NCBI GenBank assembly: GCA_017303335.1
Contig: JAFLBK010000004.1
Span: 248,001-312,000, forward strand
Reading direction: 5' to 3'
Source of the DNA: Chitinophagales bacterium
GTDB lineage: Bacteria > Bacteroidota > Bacteroidia > Chitinophagales > Chitinophagaceae
Length of the DNA stretch: 64,000 nt
Shown here: one piece after another, positions 31,370 to 40,606 of the stretch
How the letters are laid out: each line of letters opens with the position of its first letter
How positions within the stretch are numbered: the first letter of the stretch is position 1
Notes under the pieces: generated by a model
Told to the model about the DNA's origin: nothing
The model's database searches: none
The model's input: only the letters and a program-made list of their open reading frames with translations
Made by a program: the position numbers and the translations under genes

Positions 31370-34039
31370 TTACCGCAGGAACCGGTACGTAAACTTCAAT
31401 AGGAAAATATTCCGGTTATTGCTTCCGCTGAAGGCGTTGTTGAACAGGCTGCTGAAAATGGGTGTATCCAGTTCATCATACGCGTCGGAAGTATTTCCCT
31501 GCGACCACACAAGATAAAACTCCGATCCCGGCCTGTACTCCCAGCGCACCACCAGGTTCGAACGGAACTGCACGAAATTGAAATCGGGTTTCGCGAAACT
31601 GTAATCGGTATTGCCATCTCCATTCTCATCCACGAAGTAGGTTCCGTTATTAAAGCTGATCTGGTTCGGCGTGAAGCGGGTGAACCGGTCATCAAGGTCT
31701 TTGGTCAAGGCGTTCGAAACCCAGGCAAAATGATTGTACTTCGGCCGGGTGATGAAGGGCTGTCCATAATACTGTATCGTGAGGTCGGGTGTGAGGTTAT
31801 AGGTCAAGCGCCCGGTAAAACGAACCGTGGTCTGATCCACTTCGCCAACAATGGTGCGGTTGGTTCCGTTGTAAGCCACCTGGCTCACGTACTGATCCTG
31901 CCTGCGCCAGTTGCGGTTATAATTAGCCCCGATGCTGATGTTAAGCGCATTGAAAGGAACAATGTTCACCGTAAGCCCGGCGCTGTTGATGATCATACTG
32001 TTGTCGAAACCCCACCATTTGAAGAGATTCACCTGGCCATATACTTTTTTGCGGTAGTCGCTGTTTACATAATAGGTCCAGCCGATACCGGGTGGCCTGC
32101 GCATGGATCCGGCGCCGCGAAGCGCATTGTTGGAAACATCGTAGGGATTCCAGGTTACACCGGTACCACTTTGCCAGTTATTACGGAATGTAGCGTGACT
32201 GTTGAAATTGTATTGTTCGTAGAGCAGTTGCCCGCCATAATCCCAGCGGAACCAGTGGTTGTAATTAAGCCGGGCATTGCGGAACATGGAGAACGGGCGT
32301 TGGTAATGCAAGCCGATCCAGGTCCAGTGATTGATCTCGTTGGCGGTGAGCATAAATCCCATATCATTCAGTTCCAGTTCCGGGGAACGCAGCGTTACAC
32401 CGGTTTCGAAACGCAGTACCTGTCCCATTTTACCGGCCTTGCCACCGCTTTTGCCAATGCGGAACGTACCGCCGGTCCCGGTAAGCGAGGTACGCGAACT
32501 GTCGACCGATACTTCTTTGGCGCCCGAACGCTGAAACAGGTGCTCGAACGTGGTTTGGGTATTGAGAATGGCTTCTTTGCTGCCATTCACCCGGCTGTAA
32601 ATGAAATTACCCCGGATGTACCAGGTTCTGCGTTTCCAGAAATGCAGGAAATCGATACCGCCCGAATAAGCGCTGCGGTGCAGGATATCATCCAGTCCGT
32701 GTTCCCGGTTCACCGCCGTGAAGATTCCCCCGATGACCGTATTGCCTTTATTGATATCTTTCTGCAAACGCCCTACGAAGTAATTGGTGAATGGTTCAAC
32801 GAGTTCTTTCCGGCGTTTGCCATGGTCGTCGATGGTGGCTTTTTCTCTTTCGGTAACACTTTCCAGCACCCCGATGCTCCAGCCTTTTTTTGTTTTGCCG
32901 CTGAACTTGGCGGCGCCCAGTATGCTGGTGTTCTGCGGATACTTCACGTATTCACCGCTGTTCGTATTGGGATAGCCGTGTGGCGAGCTGCCGATGCGGC
33001 GGGAATAGAAGAGAAGGTCGGAATCATAATCGCCGCCGGCTGCCGAACCGGTGATCTGGTAGTCGAATATATTGCTGCTTTCGATGAAGAAAGGCCTGCG
33101 CTCGCTGAAAAAGTTCTGGAAACCGTCGATCCGCACCTGGGAGGGATCCGCTTCCACCTGCCCGAAATCGGGGTTGATGGTGAAGTCGAGGATCAGGTCA
33201 TTGGTCACGGCTACTTTCCCGTCGAGTCCGCCGGTAAGCTTGGCATCAAAACCATCGGCAAAGGGATTGCCCGCTTCCTTCTTATATTTGTCGGCCTGTA
33301 CGGTCACGTAGGGCGCTATCTCCACCTGCCGGTGAAAAGGGATATCCTTCAGTCCGTGCAGCTCACCGAAACGGCTTACCCAAACACCCGAATTCTGTGG
33401 GATGAATTGCCAGGTAGAGCGTTCTTCTTTCCGGAAGATGCGACGCATGATCTGGATGCCCCATACCTTGTCTTTCTCATTGCCGTACCGCAGCTGGCTC
33501 AGCGGGATCTTCACTTCCGCCGTCCAGCCGCCTTTGTGAATATGCGTTTTGGCGTACCAGATCGGGTTCCAGTTCTCGTCCCAGTTATCGCCATCATTCG
33601 AAACGAATTCATCGCCCCGCACACCCGACACAGACAGGGTAAAGGAAAATGCCGTACGCTTATCGTGGTAACTATCGATATTGATCTCTACAAAATCGCC
33701 CGGAAAAGCATCCCGTCGGCCCATGCGCTTGTCGATGGAATCAGCGGCCTTGTCGATACAATCGTAGGCGATGTAAAGGAAGCGATCGTCGTAGAGGATC
33801 TTGAACCGGGTAGGTTGGGAGGGTGGCTTGCCTTCGGCAGGCTGCCATTGGGTGAAATCGCCTCCCCATTCCACGCCATTCCAGGTTTCTTCCGAAGGGA
33901 TACCATCCAACACAATGGGAACACCTTTAAGGCGGGCGGTCGTGTATTTTTTTCGTGGAATGCTGTCGGAACCCTGGGCCATGGAGGCGGGTACAATGCA
34001 GATCATACAAAGGAGGAAAAGCAGGCTATACTTTTTCAT
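31370..34039 (-). CDS. CBM9-like plus DUF5916 outer-membrane protein
   Basis: An 889-residue exported protein. The signal peptide ends near residue 22. Residues about 35-210 form a CBM9/DOMON-like carbohydrate-binding module (GIPSEETWNGVEW..FTQW, FLYIAYDCIDKAAD, RDAFPGDFVEINIDSYHD). The rest is DUF5916-type, with FSERRPFFIESSNIFDYQI near 320 and a long Tyr/Trp/Asn-rich series of alternating strands ending in LLKFTYRFLR, a typical outer-membrane barrel C-terminus. It is an integral outer-membrane protein of unknown substrate; the module suggests polysaccharide contact. It opens a long artefactual frame on the opposite strand. Confidence 0.9.
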   Translation of the reverse strand: MKKYSLLFLLCMICIVPASMAQGSDSIPRKKYTTARLKGVPIVLDGIPSEETWNGVEWGGDFTQWQPAEGKPPSQPTRFKILYDDRFLYIAYDCIDKAADSIDKRMGRRDAFPGDFVEINIDSYHDKRTAFSFTLSVSGVRGDEFVSNDGDNWDENWNPIWYAKTHIHKGGWTAEVKIPLSQLRYGNEKDKVWGIQIMRRIFRKEERSTWQFIPQNSGVWVSRFGELHGLKDIPFHRQVEIAPYVTVQADKYKKEAGNPFADGFDAKLTGGLDGKVAVTNDLILDFTINPDFGQVEADPSQVRIDGFQNFFSERRPFFIESSNIFDYQITGSAAGGDYDSDLLFYSRRIGSSPHGYPNTNSGEYVKYPQNTSILGAAKFSGKTKKGWSIGVLESVTEREKATIDDHGKRRKELVEPFTNYFVGRLQKDINKGNTVIGGIFTAVNREHGLDDILHRSAYSGGIDFLHFWKRRTWYIRGNFIYSRVNGSKEAILNTQTTFEHLFQRSGAKEVSVDSSRTSLTGTGGTFRIGKSGGKAGKMGQVLRFETGVTLRSPELELNDMGFMLTANEINHWTWIGLHYQRPFSMFRNARLNYNHWFRWDYGGQLLYEQYNFNSHATFRNNWQSGTGVTWNPYDVSNNALRGAGSMRRPPGIGWTYYVNSDYRKKVYGQVNLFKWWGFDNSMIINSAGLTVNIVPFNALNISIGANYNRNWRRQDQYVSQVAYNGTNRTIVGEVDQTTVRFTGRLTYNLTPDLTIQYYGQPFITRPKYNHFAWVSNALTKDLDDRFTRFTPNQISFNNGTYFVDENGDGNTDYSFAKPDFNFVQFRSNLVVRWEYRPGSEFYLVWSQGNTSDAYDELDTPIFSSLFNNAFSGSNNRNIFLLKFTYRFLR

Positions 34040-34232
34040 TGGCCAATATTACAGCCTATGCCGGTAAGCAGGCCTGGCAAATACAACAACGGCTGTTTTC
34101 TTGGCATGGCTGGCGGAAAATTCTTCTGCCGATCCGTGGTCCCGGGAAAACGGATGTCGCCAATTTACGCTTCGCAGCCAATGCAGCCCTATGCCCGATG
34201 CTAAAATTGCTTATCTTGACAAAAAAAAGCAC

Positions 34233-35036
34233 ATGAGATCTTTAGAAGAACTGAAAACGGAAGGCGGTACCTTTTCGATCGGGGAAGCGATATCCGACGG
34301 CTGGAAAATTGTTTCCCGCCACCTTGGCCTGTATATCCTCGGGGGCATCATTTCCCTGCTCATCGGAACAGGCGTGGGGTTGATCCCTTTCCTGGGCAGT
34401 TTCGCGAATAACCTTGTGATCGCTCCCTGCTTTATGGTGAGCGCCATTTTCATTACCTGGCATGTTTCCCGGGGCATTCCCTGGCAGGATTTCGGGGAGA
34501 TATTCAAGGGATTCAACTACCTGACGCCCGTATTCCTGAGTTCATTGATCCAGGCCGCTGTTTTCGCCTTCCTCGGCGTTGTGCTTCTTTTCAACATGCT
34601 GCCCGATATCATCGACGTTTTCAAATATTCGCAGGGCCAGAACTTCTACCGCTACCAGGCCGAACTGGAAGATATCGGCCGGCGGCTCATACAAAATCCA
34701 AAGAACGTTTTGCTGGTGCTGGCGTTTTGCCTGATCGGGCTTGTACTCGCTGTGATCTGGGCTTTCCGGCTGCATTTCATTGTGATCTACCGGCTGGATG
34801 CCTGGGAGGCCATGGAAATGTCGAGAAAAGTGGCTACAAAAAACCTTGTTTCGCTGATCGGGCTTTTCTTACTGTTGGGCATTATCATCATTATCAGCGC
34901 TCTTCCCTGCGGCATCGGGTTACTTTTCAGCATGCCCCTGATGATCGGCGCCCTGTACAGCGCTTTTGCGCAGATCACGGGTTGCGACCGGGAAGACGAC
35001 GTGGAACTCGACTTCAAAGGGCCCAATACCCTCTAA
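34233..35036 (+). CDS. polytopic membrane protein
   Basis: A 267-residue protein with an N-terminal cytoplasmic segment (LEELKTEGGTFSIGEAISDG) and about five to six membrane helices, including YILGGIISLLIGTGVGLIPF, AVFAFLGVVLLFNML, VLLVLAFCLIGLVLAVIWAF and LIGLFLLLGIIIIISALPCGIGLLFS. The arrangement resembles the DUF4013/DUF975-like integral-membrane families. The tail ends ITGCDREDDVELDFKGPNTL. The frame is open further upstream, but the ATG at 34233 is in the right place before the conserved part. It is 27 bp from the next gene and may be cotranscribed. Confidence 0.75.
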   Translation: MRSLEELKTEGGTFSIGEAISDGWKIVSRHLGLYILGGIISLLIGTGVGLIPFLGSFANNLVIAPCFMVSAIFITWHVSRGIPWQDFGEIFKGFNYLTPVFLSSLIQAAVFAFLGVVLLFNMLPDIIDVFKYSQGQNFYRYQAELEDIGRRLIQNPKNVLLVLAFCLIGLVLAVIWAFRLHFIVIYRLDAWEAMEMSRKVATKNLVSLIGLFLLLGIIIIISALPCGIGLLFSMPLMIGALYSAFAQITGCDREDDVELDFKGPNTL

Positions 35037-35063
35037 GAATATTCATAACGTAAAATCTTTTTT

Positions 35064-35420
35064 ATGAAACCCGTTTCGCTCTTACTCATCGCCTGTCTTT
35101 TTACCTTGCCTGCACTGGCGCAAAAAAACACCGCCGGCAAAGAAGATCCGGCTAAAAAAACACAAACCGTGGAAGTTTCCTGCGGCAAATGCAAATTCGG
35201 ATTACCGGGCAAGACATGCGCCCTGGCTGTTCGGATGGGTGAAAACGCCTATTATGTGAGCGGTGCTTCCATTGACGATTTCGGCGATGCCCATGCGCAC
35301 GACGGATTCTGCAATGCCATCCGCAAGGGTGAAGCGCAGGGAGAACTGGTGAACGACCAGTTTAAAGTAACCTATCTCAAGGTATTACCAGCGTCTAAAA
35401 AACAGGAAGCCAAGCAATAG
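35064..35420 (+). CDS. exported DUF6370-like cysteine-rich protein
   Basis: A 118-residue protein with signal peptide (LLLIACLFTLPALAQ). The mature part has the spacing C-x-x-C-x(8)-C (SCGKCKFGLPGKTCALAVRM) and a conserved-looking IDDFGDAHAHDGFCNAIR with one further Cys and several acidic/His residues, which fits DUF6370 proteins that may bind metal. It follows the membrane-protein gene directly. Confidence 0.75.
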   Translation: MKPVSLLLIACLFTLPALAQKNTAGKEDPAKKTQTVEVSCGKCKFGLPGKTCALAVRMGENAYYVSGASIDDFGDAHAHDGFCNAIRKGEAQGELVNDQFKVTYLKVLPASKKQEAKQ

Positions 35421-35431
35421 GGAGAGAATAC

Positions 35432-36478
35432 CTATTCTTCGGCGCCGGGCGTGTTTTTGATGAAGATGGTCTGATTGGGCAATGCCATCTTTATTCCTTC
35501 CTGCCGGTACCGGTCGTGAATGCGTTTGATGAAATCGTGCCGTACCGGGAATTTGTACGACTGCTCCGTCACCCGCAGGATCGCACGAAGATTGATCCGG
35601 TTATCGCCCACGCTGAAATACCGGACGACCGGCTCCAGGCCTTTGACGGTGCCTTCACAATCATTCATCGTATCCCGGATCACCTGCTTCGTTACCTGCT
35701 CCACTTTTTCCAGGTCGTTATCCTGGCTCACACTGATCTCCACCGAAAAAGGAATCTCCCGGGAGGGAATGTAGAAATTCGTTACGATCATATCGGCCAG
35801 TTTTGAATTCGGAACGATGATCGTATGATCGGCATCGCCGCGGATGGTGGTGCTCCGCCAGGTAATATCATCGATATATCCTTCCTCGCCACTGGCGAGT
35901 TTCACATAATCGCCGTGATTGATCTTCCCGGAAGCGATGATCTGCAGCCCGGCGAAAAGATTCGAGAGGGTAGGCTGCAGGGCGAGCGCAACGGCCAATC
36001 CGCCCACACCCAGTGCGGTAAGTATCGGCGTTACCGATATGCCCTGTGTTTGCAGGATGATCAGCAACCCGATGATATAAATGATGCCCCGTACAATATT
36101 GCCGATGATCGAGGAAGAAGGAATGACCGTGTCGGTGCCGGTGGCCTTGATACGCAGCATACCGGAGATTACCCTTGCGAGGATCAATGTGGCCGAAAAG
36201 ATGTAGAAGATCATCAGCCCGTTCTCGAGCCAGTTGTGATAGCGCATGTCCATATCGATGCGGCGGAGTCCGAGGAACAGGCCCAGGGCAACAAACCAGG
36301 CGATGACCCATTTGCGGATCGTTTCAATGATCAGGTCATCCGATTTGAGTTTGGTTCGGGAAGCCAGTTTGGCCAGGAGCGGCATCACCACTTTATGGGT
36401 GATGAAACCAACCACTAAACCACCCAGGATGTACAGTACCAGTTTCAGTATTTCATCATCCGTCATTCCTGCATACAT
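35432..36478 (-). CDS. MscS-family mechanosensitive ion channel
   Basis: A 348-residue inner-membrane channel that opens under tension. Four helices are seen in the first 175 residues. The pore helix TM3 (LGVGGLAVALALQPTLSNLFAG) has the Ala/Gly-packed pattern of MscS, followed by the beta domain GDYVKLASGEEGYIDDITWRSTTIRGDADHTIIVPNSKL, which contains the typical V-E-x-I-x-x-R-T-T-like strand and I-V-P-N turn. The C-terminal alpha/beta part ends ALPNQTIFIKN. A start at 36466 is also possible. Confidence 0.92.
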   Translation of the reverse strand: MYAGMTDDEILKLVLYILGGLVVGFITHKVVMPLLAKLASRTKLKSDDLIIETIRKWVIAWFVALGLFLGLRRIDMDMRYHNWLENGLMIFYIFSATLILARVISGMLRIKATGTDTVIPSSSIIGNIVRGIIYIIGLLIILQTQGISVTPILTALGVGGLAVALALQPTLSNLFAGLQIIASGKINHGDYVKLASGEEGYIDDITWRSTTIRGDADHTIIVPNSKLADMIVTNFYIPSREIPFSVEISVSQDNDLEKVEQVTKQVIRDTMNDCEGTVKGLEPVVRYFSVGDNRINLRAILRVTEQSYKFPVRHDFIKRIHDRYRQEGIKMALPNQTIFIKNTPGAEE

Positions 36479-36586
36479 TTAATATGAATACAAATTTACC
36501 GCTTATAATTTTCCCGCGAAGTTAAAAACAGCTCCATACCCTGGCCGGCATATTTTCCCTATTTTACGATATACAAACAACCCCGC

Positions 36587-37771
36587 ATGCCGAAACAAAA
36601 CAGGAGGAGTTTCCTGAAAGGATCAGGAATGGCCATCTTACCCGCGTTCATCCCCGCGACCGCCTTACAGGCAGCCGGAAACATACAAGCACATTATCCC
36701 GGTAACGAAGATCCCGTTCTTTTCTTTGGCGACGGGATCATGTTCGAACCAACCCCTTACCTGGCCGAATTGCAAAAAATGAACAGCCTTCAGCCGATTG
36801 AAAGAGACCGCTACGGAACCGGCGGGGCCGTGGCTGCATTGGAAAAACAATTCGAGCAGATCACCGGGAAAGAAAAAGCCATCTTCATGCCCAGCGGCAC
36901 CATGGCCAACCAGCTGGCCATCGCCGCCCTGAGCGGCGACAATACCAAGGTGTTCGTGCAGGATACCAGCCATGTTTACCGCGATGAGGCCGACGCCGCT
37001 CAATCGGTATTCAACAAACGCCTGATGCCCCTGGCAAAAGACAAAACCTGGTTCACGGCCGAAGAATTGAAACAGGCCGTGGAAACCCTGAAAGACCAGG
37101 AGGTATTCAGCAGCGGCATCGGCGCCATATCGATCGAGAATCCGGTACGCCGTACCGACGGGCGCATGATACCGATTGAGGAGATCCGGAAGATCAGCGA
37201 ATATTGCCGGGGCAATAACATACGCATGCACCTGGATGGCGCCCGTATCTACATGGCCTCCGCCTGGTCGGGTACCAGCATCAAAGAATACGCTTCGTAT
37301 TTTGATACCATCTACATCTCCTTGTACAAATACCTCGGCGCATCGGCAGGTGCTGTATTGTGCGGCGAAAAAACGGTGATCGAAAAAATGCCGCACCTCA
37401 TCAAGATACATGGCGGCAGCATGTACGGGAACTGGACCAACGCGGCCATGGCGTTGCAGCGGCTGAATGGTTTTGAAGACCGCATGAAGGAAACGGTAAA
37501 ACGTTCAGCGGAACTTTTTGCGCTGCTCAACCAGGATAATGAATTAAAAGTGATTCCACTCGACAATGGCACCAATATCTTCACCCTCGAACTCGGCAAA
37601 AAGATCGACGGAAAGAAATTCCGCGACAAACTGCGGGACGCTTACAACATACGCATCGCCATGCCCAACGCGAAAAACCAGGTATACCTGATGGTGAATG
37701 AAACGATTCTCAACCGCGACAATTCAGCCCTGGCCCAGGCATTTAAAGAAGCCATAAAAGCCGGTAGCTGA
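36587..37771 (+). CDS. threonine-aldolase-like PLP lyase, Tat exported
   Basis: A 394-residue fold-type I PLP enzyme of the beta-eliminating lyase/threonine aldolase group. The N-terminus NRRSFLKGSGMAILPAFIPA is a Tat signal with a consensus RRxFLK. The body has FMPSGTMANQLAIAALSGD (cofactor phosphate loop), MHLDGARIYMASAW (PLP-binding Asp) and the Schiff-base lysine in ISLYKYLGASAGAVL near 247. Folding with cofactor before export fits use of Tat. The reaction is probably on a hydroxy amino acid, but the substrate is not fixed. Confidence 0.88.
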   Translation: MPKQNRRSFLKGSGMAILPAFIPATALQAAGNIQAHYPGNEDPVLFFGDGIMFEPTPYLAELQKMNSLQPIERDRYGTGGAVAALEKQFEQITGKEKAIFMPSGTMANQLAIAALSGDNTKVFVQDTSHVYRDEADAAQSVFNKRLMPLAKDKTWFTAEELKQAVETLKDQEVFSSGIGAISIENPVRRTDGRMIPIEEIRKISEYCRGNNIRMHLDGARIYMASAWSGTSIKEYASYFDTIYISLYKYLGASAGAVLCGEKTVIEKMPHLIKIHGGSMYGNWTNAAMALQRLNGFEDRMKETVKRSAELFALLNQDNELKVIPLDNGTNIFTLELGKKIDGKKFRDKLRDAYNIRIAMPNAKNQVYLMVNETILNRDNSALAQAFKEAIKAGS

Positions 37772-37814
37772 TAATTACTTATTTTAGATCATCTTCCACA
37801 GCAAACAAGAAAAC

Positions 37815-40541
37815 ATGTTACTGAAACGATTCTGCCTTTTAACAACTTTTACCTGGCTGTTCGCTTTCGCCCAGGCGCAAACCATACCATCGCCGAAGGA
37901 ACATTTTGGGTTCAGCATCGGCGATAATTACCAGCTTGCCAACTTTACACAAACCGAAGCCTATTTCAAAAAACTGGCCGCCGCTTCAGCACGGGCTAAG
38001 TATACCGTGATCGGGAAAACAGAAGAAGGAAGAGATCAGTTCATGCTGATCGTTACCTCGCCGGAGAACCAGCAAAAACTCGATTACTACAAACAGATCT
38101 CCCAAAAACTCGGTAACGCGGATGTTGGCCTGGAAGAAGCAAGGCGGCTCGCCAAAGAAGGCAAGGCTGTTGTATGGATCGATGGCGGCCTGCACGCCAA
38201 CGAAACCGTGGGCATTCACCAGCTGATCGAAACAGCTTACCAATTGCTCAGCCGCACCGATGAGGAAACCATGCGCATACTCAACGACGTGATCATCCTG
38301 ATGACGCATGCGAACCCCGACGGGCAGGAACTGATCAGCAACTGGTACATGCGTGAACCCAAACCCGAAAAACGAAGCATCAGCAATGTGCCGCGCCTTT
38401 ATGAGAAATACGCGGGCCATGATAACAACCGGGATTTTTACATGATGAACCTGAAAGAGACACAGAACATTTCCCGGCAATTGTTCGTGGAGTGGATACC
38501 GCAGATCATGTACAATCATCACCAATCCGGGCCGGCGGGTTCGGTAGTGGCGGGCGCTCCGTACCGCGATCCTTTCAACTATGTATACGATCCGCTGATC
38601 ATCACCGGGCTCGACGCCATCGGCGCCGCGATGCAGAACCGCCTGAACACAGAAGCCAAGCCCGGTTATACCAGCAAGGCCGGATCGGTATTCTCCACCT
38701 GGTACAATGGCGGACTCCGGACCACCACGTATTTTCACAACATGATCGGGCTGCTCACCGAGATCATCGGTAGTCCGAACCCGATGGAAGTACCGCTGGT
38801 GACCAGCAGACTGATACCCAATGCGGCAACGCCCAACCCGGTAACGCCGCAGAAATGGCTTTACCGTCAATCAATCGACTACTCCGTTTCACTGAATTAC
38901 GCGGTATTGAATTATGCCTCCCGCCACCGCGATGAAATGCTCTTCAACATCTGGCGCATGGGCATGAACTCCATCGAAAGAGGAAACAAAGACACCTGGT
39001 CGCTGTCTCCTTCAAAAATTGATGAGATGAACCGGTTGTTCCAGGATTCGCTGAAACGAAGGGGAGGAAGCGCTGATGCAAACCGGCCTGCTGCTGCGGC
39101 TAATCTTCCGCTGCGTTATTACGATTCCGTGATGAAGAACCCCGCGTATAAAGATCCGAGGGGGTATATCCTTTCAGCCGATCAGCCCGACCTTGGCTCG
39201 GCCGTTGAATTCCTGAACGCGTTGATCCGCACGGGCGTGGTGGTTCAAAAAGCAACAGCCGCATTTTCAGTAGCGGGAAAGCATTATCCCGCCGGATCCT
39301 ACATCGTAAAAACAAACCAGGCTTTCCGGCCGCACATATTGGATCTCTTCGAACCACAGGATCACCCGAATGATTTTCAATATCCCGGGGGGCCGCCCGT
39401 ACCACCCTATGATGCAGCCGGATGGACGCTGGCCTACCAGATGGGTGTGCAGTTCGATCGCATCCCCGAAGGTTTTGAAGGGCCCTTTGTAAGTAACCCG
39501 CGTGGTGAATTACTCAAAATCGATGGTACAGTCGCTTCTCCAGGTAAAGGATATATCCTCGATGCAAGGGCCAACCAGTCGTACAAAGCGGTGAATAAAC
39601 TGCTGAACAAAGGGGTGGAGGTGTATCGCATCAAAGACGCAGGTTCAGGCGCATACAGTTTCGGATCTTTCTATGTTCCGAAAGTGAATAAGGCATTGGT
39701 GGATGAGATCGCAAAAGAAAGCAGCGCCGCTTTTAAAAGCGTTGATGCCAAACCCGTATCGGTGGAAAAGATCAGGAAGGCGCGGATCGCTTTGTGGGAT
39801 ACCTATGGCGGTTCGATGCCATCGGGCTGGACAAGGCTGATCTTCGAAAAATTCGGTTTCGACTACGATGTCATCTATCCCAAACAGATCGACAGCGGCA
39901 AGCTCAACGAAAAATACGACGTCATCGTTTTCCTGGGTGGCGCCATCCCATCGCTCAACAGCCGGATACCCGAACGACGGATCGACAGCATCATACCCGC
40001 CGAATTCAGGTATATGACCGGTCGTATCACCGCGGAGCATTCGATACCGCAACTCAGATCATTCCTGGAGCAGGGTGGCAGCATCGTCGCCATCGGCAGC
40101 AGTACGCAACTGGCCTATCACCTCAGACTGCCTGTCACCGATGCCATGACAGAGATTGATAATGGTGTAGAGAAAGCATTAAGCCGTGACAAATACTATA
40201 CACCCGGCAGCATCATGCGGGTGGATGTAAACAACAGGGAGATGGCCGCAGCCGGCATGCCGGCGGAAGCGGATGTGTATTTCGACAACAGCCCGGTATT
40301 CCGCCTCAATCCCGACGCGGTAAGTAGCGGTGCGCTGAAACCCATCGCCTGGTTCGATACCGGCAAACTGCTCCGCAGCGGCTGGTCGTGGGGACAGGCA
40401 TACCTGAAGAACGGCATTGTAGCATTCGAAGCAACCATAGGAAAAGGCAAACTCTATGTGTTCACGCCCGAGATCAACTTCCGGGGGCAATCGCACGGCA
40501 CGTTTAAATTATTATTCAACCAGCTCTACGCTGGCAAATAA
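37815..40541 (+). CDS. secreted M14-family zinc carboxypeptidase
   Basis: A 908-residue exported metallopeptidase. Signal peptide to about residue 20. Zinc ligands of the M14 fold: H127 and E130 in GGLHANETVG, and a histidine in IMYNHHQSG near 237. The C-terminal half is a glutamine-amidotransferase-like Rossmann domain (DVIVFLGGAIPSL, GGSIVAIGSSTQLAY), as in other large M14-like peptidases of Bacteroidota. It should trim peptides at the C-terminus outside the cell. It lies 44 bp from the upstream Tat-type gene on the same strand and 66 bp from the caspase-like gene. Confidence 0.9.
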   Translation: MLLKRFCLLTTFTWLFAFAQAQTIPSPKEHFGFSIGDNYQLANFTQTEAYFKKLAAASARAKYTVIGKTEEGRDQFMLIVTSPENQQKLDYYKQISQKLGNADVGLEEARRLAKEGKAVVWIDGGLHANETVGIHQLIETAYQLLSRTDEETMRILNDVIILMTHANPDGQELISNWYMREPKPEKRSISNVPRLYEKYAGHDNNRDFYMMNLKETQNISRQLFVEWIPQIMYNHHQSGPAGSVVAGAPYRDPFNYVYDPLIITGLDAIGAAMQNRLNTEAKPGYTSKAGSVFSTWYNGGLRTTTYFHNMIGLLTEIIGSPNPMEVPLVTSRLIPNAATPNPVTPQKWLYRQSIDYSVSLNYAVLNYASRHRDEMLFNIWRMGMNSIERGNKDTWSLSPSKIDEMNRLFQDSLKRRGGSADANRPAAAANLPLRYYDSVMKNPAYKDPRGYILSADQPDLGSAVEFLNALIRTGVVVQKATAAFSVAGKHYPAGSYIVKTNQAFRPHILDLFEPQDHPNDFQYPGGPPVPPYDAAGWTLAYQMGVQFDRIPEGFEGPFVSNPRGELLKIDGTVASPGKGYILDARANQSYKAVNKLLNKGVEVYRIKDAGSGAYSFGSFYVPKVNKALVDEIAKESSAAFKSVDAKPVSVEKIRKARIALWDTYGGSMPSGWTRLIFEKFGFDYDVIYPKQIDSGKLNEKYDVIVFLGGAIPSLNSRIPERRIDSIIPAEFRYMTGRITAEHSIPQLRSFLEQGGSIVAIGSSTQLAYHLRLPVTDAMTEIDNGVEKALSRDKYYTPGSIMRVDVNNREMAAAGMPAEADVYFDNSPVFRLNPDAVSSGALKPIAWFDTGKLLRSGWSWGQAYLKNGIVAFEATIGKGKLYVFTPEINFRGQSHGTFKLLFNQLYAGK

Positions 40542-40606
40542 GTGCTATATTTAAAAGCTGCTTAGGAAGGTTCGACGGGGAAGGATCGCCCAATCAACCA
40601 AAACGA

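Noticed and set aside
31730..34204. An 824-codon open frame on the plus strand opposite the DUF5916 gene
   Set aside because: The minus-strand gene has a signal peptide, a CBM9-like module and a typical outer-membrane ending. The plus-strand translation has no domain pattern and mirrors the codon bias of the real gene.
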